Below, piece by piece: positions 50,416 to 59,646 of a stretch of 64,000 bases of DNA (the first letter of the stretch is position 1; every line of letters begins with the position of its first letter). Position numbers and translations under genes: made by a program. Origin of the DNA: CBDDBH01 sp965225625 (GTDB lineage: Bacteria > Pseudomonadota > Gammaproteobacteria > JADZEE01). The stretch is taken from positions 62,001 to 126,000 of the forward strand of contig CBDDBH010000034.1 in assembly GCA_965225625.1 (NCBI GenBank). Reading direction: 5' to 3'. A model generated the notes under the pieces. It saw nothing but the letters and a program-made list of their open reading frames with translations. It did not search any database and was not told the origin of the DNA.

Positions 50416-52911
50416 ATGTTGTTGTGCCGCCAAAAAACAACCCACGAGCAGCAGGCCCGGGATTTCACCAGTAGATCCTCATTAGCACAAGTCCCCAAAT
50501 ACGCGCTTCTACTCGGGTTGTTGGGTATAGCCTGCGTTACCTTAGCATCCAATGACCAGCTGCGGATAAACGAAGTCATGGCCGGGCTGAACGGCGACTC
50601 CAGCGCCCAGTTCGTGGAAATTGTGACTGAGGACGCGAACCAAAAAGGGTGGGGACCCGGTGCTGGTCCTGTGGGCCGCGCGATGCTGGTATTTTTCGGC
50701 GCATCGGGCATCGAATCTGGACGTTTCGTTTTTCCCAGTGACGCACCCGTCGGAGGTAACACGGTGCTCGTGGCGACGCAGGGATTTGCCATGCTCTCCG
50801 GACTAACGCCCGACTTCACCATGCCCGCACTGGTGATGCCGATTGCGGGCAAAGTGTGTTTTCGAAACAATCCGCAATCCATGGGCGCCACGGCCGTTAA
50901 TCTTTGCCTTTCCTATGGTGGGGGCGCATTCAGCGGCGATACTGAGGGCGCCGGCAACGTCAACGCGGCGGAGCTGGCGATTATGAACTCGCAGAGCTTG
51001 AGCCGCGTGTCGGATTTTGTTGCCGGTGCCAATTCCAACGCCAGCTTCGCACTCAAGGTTCCGACCCCGGCGGGCACCGCCACTACCGGCACAGCTGCCG
51101 AGCTGGAACAAAATATGACTGGCGGGGCGGTGTTGCCCGCAGCCAAAACACAGCCACAACAGGGCGAAACTCTGTTCAATCGAGAAACATTCCTTGGTAA
51201 CGGACGGACCTGTGCCAGTTGCCACCGCGCTGACCAGAGTTTTGGACTGAGTCCGGACAAGATTGCAATGTTACCGGCCAATGACCCGCTGTTCGTTAAC
51301 GAACTCAATATCAACATCCTCGTCGTTAACAGCAATGGCTCAGTCAATCCCGGCGCCAGTCCTGAGGCCACCCAACCGAGTGATTTCGCGCTCGGTGGCG
51401 CCATCATAGGGACACTGGGTGGCAGCGCCGTCGTTATTGCCGGGACGGGTGGCACCTACCTGATCCTGGGTGGCAGCGCGCTGAACTTGCCCGGCAATGT
51501 CATCTCGGATGCGAGCGGCAACACCGGAACGCTGGTGTCATTTACTGTCGGCGATCTTGACGGCCCAGCGCCTAATGGCGATACGCGCGGGCTGGAGGAT
51601 TCGACCTTACTGCGCGGTGGCAGAGGGCTCATCGTAGAGAACATCAATGGGTTTACCGAACATGCCTTCATGCGCGGTTCACCCACGCTTATTAACATCA
51701 AACATACGGCACCCTACGGGCGAAGCGGTGGAGTTGCCGATTTGCAAACTTTTGCGGCCAACGCTGTTGAGCAACATTTCCCGCGGAGATTAGCGCGTAT
51801 CGCAGGCACCGATTTCCGCTCACCAACGCCAGCGGAACGTGGGGCTATGGCGGCGTTCATGAACACCATCGTTATTCCGACCGATGGTGCATTCGATGAC
51901 GAAAACATGTTCGGCAGGTTTGTAACAACGCTAGCGCAAATGCGTGGTCGCGTTCAATTCTTTGGTGCGGCTAAATGTAGCGTTTGTCATACCGGGCCGG
52001 TGCTTGCGACGTCCGATGGGCGCTTCGACACTCTTTTAGGCGCGAACGAAGCGTTTAACACCGGCGTTGCCGAATTGGCAATCAACTCCACTGATGGGCT
52101 TCCGTCAGAACAGGCGACGGGCCAATCGCCAAACTCGAGGGCGTTTAGTACGCGTGGACTGTTTGGTGTGAGGGACGCGGGCCCGTTTTTTCATGACAAC
52201 TCCGTGAGTACGTTGCTCGATGCCATCCTGTTTTACGGAAGAAGCGAATTTCTGGATTCTCCAGCCGGTCAGCAAATTGAGGGTATCGCGGCGATCACCG
52301 CGCCCGGTGTTGCACAGGATATCGAGGCGTTCTTAAAAGCGCTTGTTGATCTGCCGTTTACGTTTACCCGAAATCTCGACTTTGGTCAGATATCCAGCGG
52401 TACCACTATCGGTCCAATGACAGTGACAGTTACCAATACCGGTCCGACCGAACTCACGATGGGCGCCATTACCCTGAACGGTGCCGATCCTGGCCCATTT
52501 TCTACTTCTGCGGTCGCGCCGAATTCGGGCCCGTTCAGTGCCGGACAGTCACGAACCATTGATTTGCATTTCCTGCAAGTCGCGGTGGGAGCCAAGGCCG
52601 GGATCCTCGAGATACAAGTGTCAGACGGGAGTCAGACTTACAGTGTCGGTGTTGCCGTATCCGGAACCACACTAGTACTGGACGCTGACTCGGATGGTTT
52701 GGAGAATTCTGTGGACCCCGACGACGATAATGACGGCATGCCGGATACGTTTGAAATTACGCACGGGCTGGATCCGCAAGATAGTTCAGACGCGGCCAAG
52801 GACAAAGACTCAGATGGGATCAGTAACCTCGACGAATTTCTGCGAGGCACTAATCCGTCTGTAAACGAGAAAGCGGTGATGATACCTATCTTGCAGATCC
52901 TTCTGGAGTGA
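50416..52911 (+). CDS. Large secreted di-heme protein with TSP3 repeats
   Basis: An 831-residue protein with an N-terminal hydrophobic segment (YALLLGLLGIACVTLAS). An N-terminal lamin-tail-like domain (~45-160) precedes a di-heme peroxidase-like region with CASCH at ~266 and CSVCH at ~521. A choice-of-anchor/ASPM-like beta domain follows at ~660-750, then thrombospondin type-3 repeats from ~755 (DSDGLENSVDPDDDNDGMPD...KDSDGISNLDE). TSP3 repeats bind calcium. It is probably extracytoplasmic; the second haem motif is far from the first, as in cytochrome c peroxidase-like proteins. A degenerate version of the TSP3 tail occurs at 20929-21075. Confidence 0.8.
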   Translation: MLLCRQKTTHEQQARDFTSRSSLAQVPKYALLLGLLGIACVTLASNDQLRINEVMAGLNGDSSAQFVEIVTEDANQKGWGPGAGPVGRAMLVFFGASGIESGRFVFPSDAPVGGNTVLVATQGFAMLSGLTPDFTMPALVMPIAGKVCFRNNPQSMGATAVNLCLSYGGGAFSGDTEGAGNVNAAELAIMNSQSLSRVSDFVAGANSNASFALKVPTPAGTATTGTAAELEQNMTGGAVLPAAKTQPQQGETLFNRETFLGNGRTCASCHRADQSFGLSPDKIAMLPANDPLFVNELNINILVVNSNGSVNPGASPEATQPSDFALGGAIIGTLGGSAVVIAGTGGTYLILGGSALNLPGNVISDASGNTGTLVSFTVGDLDGPAPNGDTRGLEDSTLLRGGRGLIVENINGFTEHAFMRGSPTLINIKHTAPYGRSGGVADLQTFAANAVEQHFPRRLARIAGTDFRSPTPAERGAMAAFMNTIVIPTDGAFDDENMFGRFVTTLAQMRGRVQFFGAAKCSVCHTGPVLATSDGRFDTLLGANEAFNTGVAELAINSTDGLPSEQATGQSPNSRAFSTRGLFGVRDAGPFFHDNSVSTLLDAILFYGRSEFLDSPAGQQIEGIAAITAPGVAQDIEAFLKALVDLPFTFTRNLDFGQISSGTTIGPMTVTVTNTGPTELTMGAITLNGADPGPFSTSAVAPNSGPFSAGQSRTIDLHFLQVAVGAKAGILEIQVSDGSQTYSVGVAVSGTTLVLDADSDGLENSVDPDDDNDGMPDTFEITHGLDPQDSSDAAKDKDSDGISNLDEFLRGTNPSVNEKAVMIPILQILLE

Positions 52912-52952
52912 GTGAAATGCAGAACGGGCTAGGGATACCCGTGAATTGGCAA

Positions 52953-54614
52953 CTACTGATCAACACGGAGCTCAATAACAGCCGGACCCGCACTCGCCAC
53001 GGCACGATCGAAAGCCCCTTCGAACTCCGCCGTTCGTTCAACCCGTTCGCCGTGTGCCCCATACGCTTGCGCAAGCGCGACGAAGTCGGGATTTGTCAAC
53101 TCAGTACCAATCACCCGTCCTGGAAAGCTACGCTCCTGGGTCTTGCGGATAGCGCCGTACCTGTTGTTGTTGATAACCAGGATGATGATAGCCAGTTCGT
53201 ATTTAACTGCCGTCGCGAGTTCCTCGGAAGTCATCAGGAAGCAACCATCCCCGGCAAGTGCTACGACGGTACTCTCAGGATGTACAAGTTTGGCCGCGAT
53301 TGCGGCAGGCAGGCCGTAGCCCATCGCACCCGTCTTGGGTCCGATCTGGGTTCCGAGTCGCGAGTGCTGGAAATAACGCTGGCTCCACAGCGCATAGGAG
53401 CCGGCGCCTACCGTGAGTATGGCGTCTGCCTCGAGGCGCCGCCGCAGTATTCGGAATACCTCGGCCAAATCGATCGCCCCTGAACCGGATCCCGTGAGCG
53501 ACGTTTCGTACGCCGTTCGCAATGATCGGGTCCATGTTGTCCACTCTGATGTACGGGTAAGATTCAGGTGTTGCAGCGCTTCGGCGAATTCGCAGACACT
53601 CGCGTTAATAGCGACATCGGCCTGGTAAACGCTGTTTAATTCTTCCACGCCGGCATGAATATGGACGAGACGTTGCTGCGGAACCGGGATGTCAAAAAGA
53701 CTAAAACCGCGCATGAACACTCGCCCGATCGTGTTGATCTCGCCAAGGCGCGCGCCCAGCGCAATGATTAGATCGGCCCTACCAATGTTTTCGACAAGTT
53801 CCGGCGGGACTCCAATACCGATCTCGCCGACATAGCAACGGTGGGTGTTGTCGATCAGGTCGCGGCGCCGAAAGGATGCAGCAATCGGCAGGTCGCAGGA
53901 GTCTGCGAACTCACGAACCTGAGCGCAAGCTTGCTGCGACCAGCCCGAACCGCCGACAATCATCAATGGCCGTTCTGATTCTGCCAGCAGCCCTTGCATA
54001 GCATCGAGCGCGTCGGGTGACGGATACGCTCGCGCCGGTGCGTAGCATCTGGCGTCTGGCACCGTGCACTCTTCATGCAGCATGTTCTCGCCGAGTTCAA
54101 TGACAACCGGGCCCATACGACCCGATGTCGCAACATGAAACGCGCGACTGACCAACTCCGGGATGCGCTCAGGCTGGTCTATATAGGCCGTCCATTTGGA
54201 CATTGGACTGAACATGGCGCGAAAGTCGTATTGCATGAACGGTTCCCGCTCCATCTGCTCGCGCTGAACCTGGCCGATAAACAGGATCATGGGAGACGAG
54301 TCTTGGTAGGCCGTATGAACCGCGAGGCAGGTATTGACTGCGCCCGGACTGCGGGCGGCCAGGCAAATTCCCGGTTTGCCGGTCAACTTACCGTAGGACT
54401 CCGCCATCATCGCCATGCCGTCCTCGTGCCGGCAGGTGATGAGATTCATCTCGTCGCGGTAGTCGTAAAGCGAATCCAGCACTTCGAGGATGCCTTCGCC
54501 GGGTAGATGAAAAATCGTGTCGACGCCGTGAATGCGTAGTTGATCCACTAGGATTGCGCGACCAGCGCGCGGGGGTTGTTGTGTGTCTTCGCCTATGGGT
54601 TCCTGCAACGCCAT
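52953..54614 (-). CDS. Thiamine pyrophosphate-dependent enzyme (acetolactate synthase/decarboxylase family)
   Basis: A 553-residue TPP enzyme. The N-terminal PYR domain has Glu64 in CRHEDGMAMMAESYGKLTG. The C-terminal PP domain has the GDG...N cofactor motif (GDGCFLMTSEELATAV...ILVINNNRYG). The central domain is of the ILV/benzoylformate decarboxylase type. It could be an acetolactate synthase large subunit paralogue, an oxalyl-CoA-type or 2-oxo-acid decarboxylase; the substrate is not decidable. A GTATAC-centred operator-like site and a perfect dyad lie 60-90 bp before its start. Start is the ATG at 54614. Confidence 0.87.
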   Translation of the reverse strand: MALQEPIGEDTQQPPRAGRAILVDQLRIHGVDTIFHLPGEGILEVLDSLYDYRDEMNLITCRHEDGMAMMAESYGKLTGKPGICLAARSPGAVNTCLAVHTAYQDSSPMILFIGQVQREQMEREPFMQYDFRAMFSPMSKWTAYIDQPERIPELVSRAFHVATSGRMGPVVIELGENMLHEECTVPDARCYAPARAYPSPDALDAMQGLLAESERPLMIVGGSGWSQQACAQVREFADSCDLPIAASFRRRDLIDNTHRCYVGEIGIGVPPELVENIGRADLIIALGARLGEINTIGRVFMRGFSLFDIPVPQQRLVHIHAGVEELNSVYQADVAINASVCEFAEALQHLNLTRTSEWTTWTRSLRTAYETSLTGSGSGAIDLAEVFRILRRRLEADAILTVGAGSYALWSQRYFQHSRLGTQIGPKTGAMGYGLPAAIAAKLVHPESTVVALAGDGCFLMTSEELATAVKYELAIIILVINNNRYGAIRKTQERSFPGRVIGTELTNPDFVALAQAYGAHGERVERTAEFEGAFDRAVASAGPAVIELRVDQ

Positions 54615-54677
54615 AACGGCTCAATCTCCAAGAGCGGGTAATTCTGAATCTTCGCCATTCGCCTACTATACTTTGTT

Positions 54678-54687
54678 GGTATACAAA
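54678..54687. promoter_or_regulatory. GntR/FadR-type operator-like palindrome
   Basis: TGGTATACAA fits the TNGTNNACNA half-site pattern typical of FadR-subfamily GntR regulators, 64 bp before the TPP-enzyme start. No GntR gene is visible in the window, so this is only a candidate site. Confidence 0.45.
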
Positions 54688-54700
54688 TAATAATTTGTAA
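54683..54700. promoter_or_regulatory. Perfect dyad TACAAAT-N4-ATTTGTA
   Basis: An exact 7-bp inverted repeat with a 4-bp spacer, partly overlapping the GntR-like site and upstream of the minus-strand TPP-enzyme gene. It could be an operator for that gene or for the divergent hydrolase gene. The rest of the 54615-55047 gap shows nothing else. Confidence 0.4.
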
Positions 54701-55047
54701 GCATTCATTTCGGCGTAGCAGTCCGCCGTATTTTAATTCGCAATATTCGCAATGATCGCCTATTTGCCCTTGGAAAAAGCCGGACCGAATAGTCGTTGCG
54801 TTCAAAAGTCTCAAGGCGTGGGCCGAAACAGAAACGCTGCATGCAGGCAACGCCGAGTGGGCGGCATTGAGCGGTGCGATCAATCAAAAATACCCGGTGA
54901 CATCCGCGATGACTGATACACAATTGCTAATCCGTCCGGGTAAGTAGCACCGCGTATTACGGACTCAAACTCGGTATACTTTTCTGGTCCGCTCTCGTAG
55001 CGGGCCATTTTTTTAGCAATGCTCGGGAACAGCCATATCGTAATCAC

Positions 55048-56658
55048 ATGAAACCGAACGGTGTCAGCGCCGCGCCGCGTTACGTCGGGCTCGAGGCCCT
55101 GCTTGCCGATTGGGATGTGCCCAACGCACCTGGGCTGGCGCTCGGGGTCATGCACGCGGATGAGGTCGTTTACAGCGCGTGCGTGGGTTGCGCAATCCTG
55201 GAACACCAACTACCTATATCCAGCACCACGGTATTTGACGTCGGCTCTGTCGCCAAGCAGTTCACTGCCTTTGCAGTGTTGTTGCTGGTCGAGGAGGGCG
55301 CTTTGTCCCTGGATAACTCAGTTAGCACCTATCTGCCCGAGTTGAACCAGTGCAATGCGGCGGTGACGCTGCGCCATCTTCTGCACCACACCAGCGGCGT
55401 CCGCGATTATCTGGAACTTGCGGCGCTCGCCGGCTGGCGCAGCGGTGATGACGCGTTGGCGCTGATCAATCGGCAACGCGAGCTGAATTTTGCGCCCGGC
55501 GAGAAGCATCTATACTCGAATTCCGGTTACGTCCTGCTCGCCGAGGTTGCGGCAAGGACGGCGCAGCAATCCTTCCCCGCTTTCGCCCACGAACGCATCT
55601 TTGCTCCGCTGCAGATGACGCAGTCCTGCTTTATCGACGACCACCTCAGCGTGGTTCCCAGGCGCGCGGAGTCCTACCGTTGCACTGATGCGGGAGAATT
55701 TGTCAGAGCGCCGAGCAACATCGGCGTGCTGGGCGACGGCGGGCTTATGACAACACTGGATGACAGCCTGAAATGGATCGCAAACTTACGCAGCGGCCGG
55801 GTAGGGGGCGCGGCGGTATCGGCTGCGATGCGCGCGTCGGGCAGTTTGAACAGCGGTGCACCCGTGCCCTACGGGGGTGGTTTGCTGCTGGATGATGACT
55901 TTATATACCACTCCGGTGAGTGGGCCGGCTACCGGGCGCTGACCGCGTTAGCGCCAGAGCGCGATCTTGCAGTCGTAGTGCTTGCGAATGTCGACACCGT
56001 ATCCGTATGGGCGTTGCTAGATGCCGTCACAGATGTTGTTTATCCAAAGCGTACTCCCAATTCCGCATCTCGACAGGTTACCGGAGTCTCCCTGGATCGC
56101 GATGCCTTCGGTCCCTACTGGCAGCCGCAGGGTGGGATCGTGGAGGTCCTTGCCGATGATGATACGGTGTGGCTGTGTAGTGCGAACTTCACTGTGGAAC
56201 TGCTCGGCAAATCTGACGGTAATTACTTGGTCGCCGACACCGATGATTGCGTGCGCTTCGAGCGTAACGCGGCCGGTGCAATCACCCAATTTCATCTCGT
56301 TGAAGAGGAGTCGCTGCGCTGGTTGCGGCTCGATCGCGTCGCCCTGCGCCGCGATGCGTTACTTATCTATACAGGCCTGTACCACAGCGCAGAACTCGAC
56401 ACGACGTACACCGTAACTTTACGCGGGCGGGAACTCTGTGTGGAGCACAGTCGGCTTGATCGGATAACGCTCACGCCGCTCCGCCCCCGTCTGTCTGATC
56501 GCCGGTGGGACACCTTCGAAGCCGACGGATACTGCGAGACGTTTCGGTTCACACGCGTAGCGAGGAACATTACCGGCTTTCGCGTATATGGCTCAAGGGC
56601 GCAGGGGGTAGCATTCGACAAAATTGGTAGCGATGCGTTAGATAGCACTTCACGATGA
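55048..56658 (+). CDS. Serine beta-lactamase-like hydrolase (class C fold)
   Basis: A 536-residue penicillin-binding-protein/beta-lactamase fold protein. The active-site motifs are S67-VA-K70 (SxxK in FDVGSVAKQF), Tyr156-Ser-Asn158 (LYSNSGY) and a HSG motif in the region of residue 290 in place of KTG. The C-terminal ~190 residues are an added beta-rich domain. Such proteins are often esterases or D-peptidases rather than antibiotic-resistance enzymes. No signal peptide is apparent, so it is likely cytoplasmic. Its stop overlaps the next start by four bases (ATGA), so it is coupled to a PhyH oxygenase gene. Confidence 0.87.
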   Translation: MKPNGVSAAPRYVGLEALLADWDVPNAPGLALGVMHADEVVYSACVGCAILEHQLPISSTTVFDVGSVAKQFTAFAVLLLVEEGALSLDNSVSTYLPELNQCNAAVTLRHLLHHTSGVRDYLELAALAGWRSGDDALALINRQRELNFAPGEKHLYSNSGYVLLAEVAARTAQQSFPAFAHERIFAPLQMTQSCFIDDHLSVVPRRAESYRCTDAGEFVRAPSNIGVLGDGGLMTTLDDSLKWIANLRSGRVGGAAVSAAMRASGSLNSGAPVPYGGGLLLDDDFIYHSGEWAGYRALTALAPERDLAVVVLANVDTVSVWALLDAVTDVVYPKRTPNSASRQVTGVSLDRDAFGPYWQPQGGIVEVLADDDTVWLCSANFTVELLGKSDGNYLVADTDDCVRFERNAAGAITQFHLVEEESLRWLRLDRVALRRDALLIYTGLYHSAELDTTYTVTLRGRELCVEHSRLDRITLTPLRPRLSDRRWDTFEADGYCETFRFTRVARNITGFRVYGSRAQGVAFDKIGSDALDSTSR

Positions 56659-57506
56659 CAATTCTGACGCCCAAACAGATCGCCCGTTTCCACAAACAAG
56701 GCTTTGTCGTTGTTGAAAAGTTCTGCCCGGAGGCGCTGATGGATGCGGCACGTTGTCGCTTCGGGCCGCTGTTCCGCGGTGAGTTTGAGACCGGTATTCA
56801 GCCCGACGAATGGAACTGGCGTGAGGGTCGTGACGCGGACACGCTCACCCGCCAGATCTGCAACGGCTGGAAATCAGATCGCGCGATCGCACGATTGGTA
56901 CTGCGGCCGGAAGTTGGCCAGGCCTGTGCACAGCTGATGGCCTGGCCGGGCGCCCGCATTAATCAGGACAATGTGTTGTGGAAACCCCCGGGTGCGAAGT
57001 CTCTTGGTTTTCACCAGGATGACTCTTATCAGGACTGGGTGGTGCCACCGGAAATCGTGACCTGTTGGATGGCGCTTGACGATACGCTTGCAGCAGGTGG
57101 CACCATCGAATACGCGAACGGCTCTCACCGTTGGCCGCGTGGGCCCAAGAGTGCGGAATTTCATGCGCCTCCGAAATACCGGGCTTTCGTTGAATCTGCG
57201 GCGCAGAATTTGGGTATTACGGAAATCGAGATCGCACAAATCGAAATGGCGGTGGGCAGTGCGGTCTTTCATCACGGCGGGACCTGGCACGGATCGGGTC
57301 CAAATTCAGGTCTGACCGAACGGCGCGCCGTAGTCAGTCATTGCATGCGCAGCGATGCGCGGTTCCATCCCGCAAATGTCAGTTCCGTGTACAGTCGATA
57401 CAAGCAGCAGGGACAAGACGACATGGCGGAGAGCTTTTTCCCCGTACTGTGGACGCAGGACGGTTACCGCTCTTCGTTTTTAGAAAGTTGCTACGGCGTC
57501 AGGTAA
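56655..57506 (+). CDS. PhyH-family Fe(II)/2-oxoglutarate oxygenase
   Basis: A 283-residue PhyH protein. The iron site is FHQDDSY (His and Asp) with the distal His in WHGSG (HHGGTWHGSGPN). GGTIEYANGSHRWP is the typical beta-strand/2OG-binding segment, and a probable 2OG-anchoring Arg lies in TERRAVVSH. It is translationally coupled to the preceding beta-lactamase-like gene. The pair probably forms part of a small-molecule degradation or modification path shared with the FAD oxidoreductase encoded next. It is not closely related to the PhyH protein at 38160. Confidence 0.88.
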   Translation: MTILTPKQIARFHKQGFVVVEKFCPEALMDAARCRFGPLFRGEFETGIQPDEWNWREGRDADTLTRQICNGWKSDRAIARLVLRPEVGQACAQLMAWPGARINQDNVLWKPPGAKSLGFHQDDSYQDWVVPPEIVTCWMALDDTLAAGGTIEYANGSHRWPRGPKSAEFHAPPKYRAFVESAAQNLGITEIEIAQIEMAVGSAVFHHGGTWHGSGPNSGLTERRAVVSHCMRSDARFHPANVSSVYSRYKQQGQDDMAESFFPVLWTQDGYRSSFLESCYGVR

Positions 57507-57642
57507 AAAATCGTGAAGATCGCATGTAAGCACTGTGCGTTAATCACACGCTGATAAATAAATTAGTGTCCCAGGAAACCAAACCACAGAGTTGAGACGA
57601 AAGTAGAGCCCGGCAGTACACTCCGACGCTCATCTGCAGCCA

Positions 57643-59646
57643 ATGGATTTGAAGATGCGCATAAAGAACCGCAACGAAAGTCCCAGCTTGGGACTAGACA
57701 AACCCATTACGCGGCGTGACGTGTTGCACGGTTTCGGGATGGCCGGCATCGCGTCTGTGCTACCCGCCGGATTGGGTGGCTGCACCGACGACGCCGCAAC
57801 GGGAAGCATGAGTGTCGTATCCGGGGAGGTGTCTGAGCGACCCGCAAAACCCGTTTTCGCACCCGAACTGGACCCGGACTATTACCCTCCGGCAAAGACC
57901 GGTTTACGCGGCAGTCATGCTGGGTCATTCGAAGTTGCCCACGGGCAGACCTGGAATGCTCAGACCTGGGATAACGTTACAGAACTGACCGAGACCTACG
58001 ATCTGATTGTGGTTGGGGCTGGCCTCAGCGGACTGAGCGCTGCTTTCCGCTACCGTCAGCGAACCGGTGCGGATACACGCATTCTTATTTTAGACAATCA
58101 TGATGATTTCGGCGGTGCAGCCAAAAGGATTGAGTTCACCTATGCAGACAGAACCCTGCTCGCCCCCGGCGGCAGCGTGTTCATGGAAACGCCGTACTTC
58201 AGCGACGACTGCAAGCGCCTGATCCGAGATGCTGGCGTGGATTTCAAGCGGCTGGAACCCGGCCAGGTTTCCGATCTCCGTCTGCATGCGCTAAACCTGC
58301 CGCCGTCCATCTGCTTCGACGCGGCGGTCTATGGAGAGGACAAGACCATCGTCGGCGAAGTCATGCCGCTCGGCGCGAAGGACGCGGATGGTAAGTATGT
58401 ACTTAGCAAGCATATCGACGAGATGCCCTTGTCGGCTGCCGTGAAGGCAGAGATCAGTCACTTTTTGACGTCTGACCAGGACGTATTTTCGGATATGACC
58501 GCCGAACAACGCGTGACGGCCGTCCAGACGATGAGTTATGACACTTTTTTGACAGAGTACTGTGGCATGTCTAGAGAAGCGGCCGATGCCGTTTTCACGC
58601 GACAGACCGCGGCGTTGATGGGGGTAGCGACCGACAGCGCGCCGCTGCACACGGCGATTACGCTGGTCGGGATGCCGGGCGTGCACCGCTTGGGTGACCA
58701 GGGTAGGGCGATTCAGGAGGAAGTAGACGCTATGCCGCCGCTCGAGGGTCATTATGGTCCCGAGGGCAACGCCATCATTGCCAGGAATCTGGTCAAGCGA
58801 CTGATTTCGGAGGTTGCCGACGCGGAAACCATGGAGGCGTTGACGACCGCACGGTTCAATTACGCGCGCTTGGACGAGGCGAGGTCACGAGTGCGCATAC
58901 GCCTGAATTCCACTGCAATAAATATCAAAACGCTGGATACCGGCAAGGTGTCGGTCAGCTACGTGCGTGGTGGCGATGCCTACCGCGTGAGCGGACGTCA
59001 GTGCATTTATGCCGGTTACCATGCATACCTGCCGTACCTTTGTCCGCAGTTGCCTGCTAAGCAAAAATCGGCATTGAGCGAGAACGTCCGAATACCTTTC
59101 GTCTGCGCCGGTGTGGCGCTGCGCAGTGGCAAGCCTATACAGGAGCTGGGCTCGGCGAGCTTTTACTTCCCCGGCCATTACCTGCACGAGTGTCTGGCCT
59201 ACGGCCGTTCGCTGGGCGCTCATCAGCAGGACTTCGATCCTGCACAACCCGTTGTGATCTACATGATTGGCCCAATGCTGCAACCGCACACCGGCCTGCA
59301 TCCCAGCGAGCAGCACCGGCAGGGCCGGCATAAACTGTTAGCCATGAGCTTTCAGGAGTATGAAATCGAGATCCGCCAGCAGCTTGCCAGTGTCTTCGCG
59401 CAGACCAGCTTCGACGCCACCGAGGACATCGTCGGCATCACCGTGAATCGCTGGCCGCATGGCTACAGTCGTCAATACAATTCGATTTACGACCCCAAAT
59501 ATGCCAAAGGCGAGGCGCCGCACGAAATTGCGCGCCGGCGGCATGGACCGATCGCCATCGCGAACTCGGATGCCAGCTACTGGGCGCTCGCCAACACCGC
59601 AATTGATGAGGGACTGCGGGCGGTGGAGGATCTACTCGCAGTCTAA
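57643..59646 (+). CDS. Tat-exported FAD-dependent oxidoreductase
   Basis: A 667-residue flavoprotein. It has a twin-arginine signal ITRRDVLHGFGMAG (Arg24-Arg25) and a possible lipobox Cys47 (AGLGGC). The FAD-binding Rossmann loop VVGAGLSGLSAA lies at ~123-134. Later segments (DNHDDFGGAAKRIEF, CIYAGYHAYLPYLCP) suit a broad amine-oxidase/NAD(P)-binding-like fold. Export before folding with its cofactor is implied by the Tat signal. The substrate is unknown. Its stop overlaps the convergent molybdenum hydroxylase gene by four bases. Confidence 0.85.
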   Translation: MDLKMRIKNRNESPSLGLDKPITRRDVLHGFGMAGIASVLPAGLGGCTDDAATGSMSVVSGEVSERPAKPVFAPELDPDYYPPAKTGLRGSHAGSFEVAHGQTWNAQTWDNVTELTETYDLIVVGAGLSGLSAAFRYRQRTGADTRILILDNHDDFGGAAKRIEFTYADRTLLAPGGSVFMETPYFSDDCKRLIRDAGVDFKRLEPGQVSDLRLHALNLPPSICFDAAVYGEDKTIVGEVMPLGAKDADGKYVLSKHIDEMPLSAAVKAEISHFLTSDQDVFSDMTAEQRVTAVQTMSYDTFLTEYCGMSREAADAVFTRQTAALMGVATDSAPLHTAITLVGMPGVHRLGDQGRAIQEEVDAMPPLEGHYGPEGNAIIARNLVKRLISEVADAETMEALTTARFNYARLDEARSRVRIRLNSTAINIKTLDTGKVSVSYVRGGDAYRVSGRQCIYAGYHAYLPYLCPQLPAKQKSALSENVRIPFVCAGVALRSGKPIQELGSASFYFPGHYLHECLAYGRSLGAHQQDFDPAQPVVIYMIGPMLQPHTGLHPSEQHRQGRHKLLAMSFQEYEIEIRQQLASVFAQTSFDATEDIVGITVNRWPHGYSRQYNSIYDPKYAKGEAPHEIARRRHGPIAIANSDASYWALANTAIDEGLRAVEDLLAV

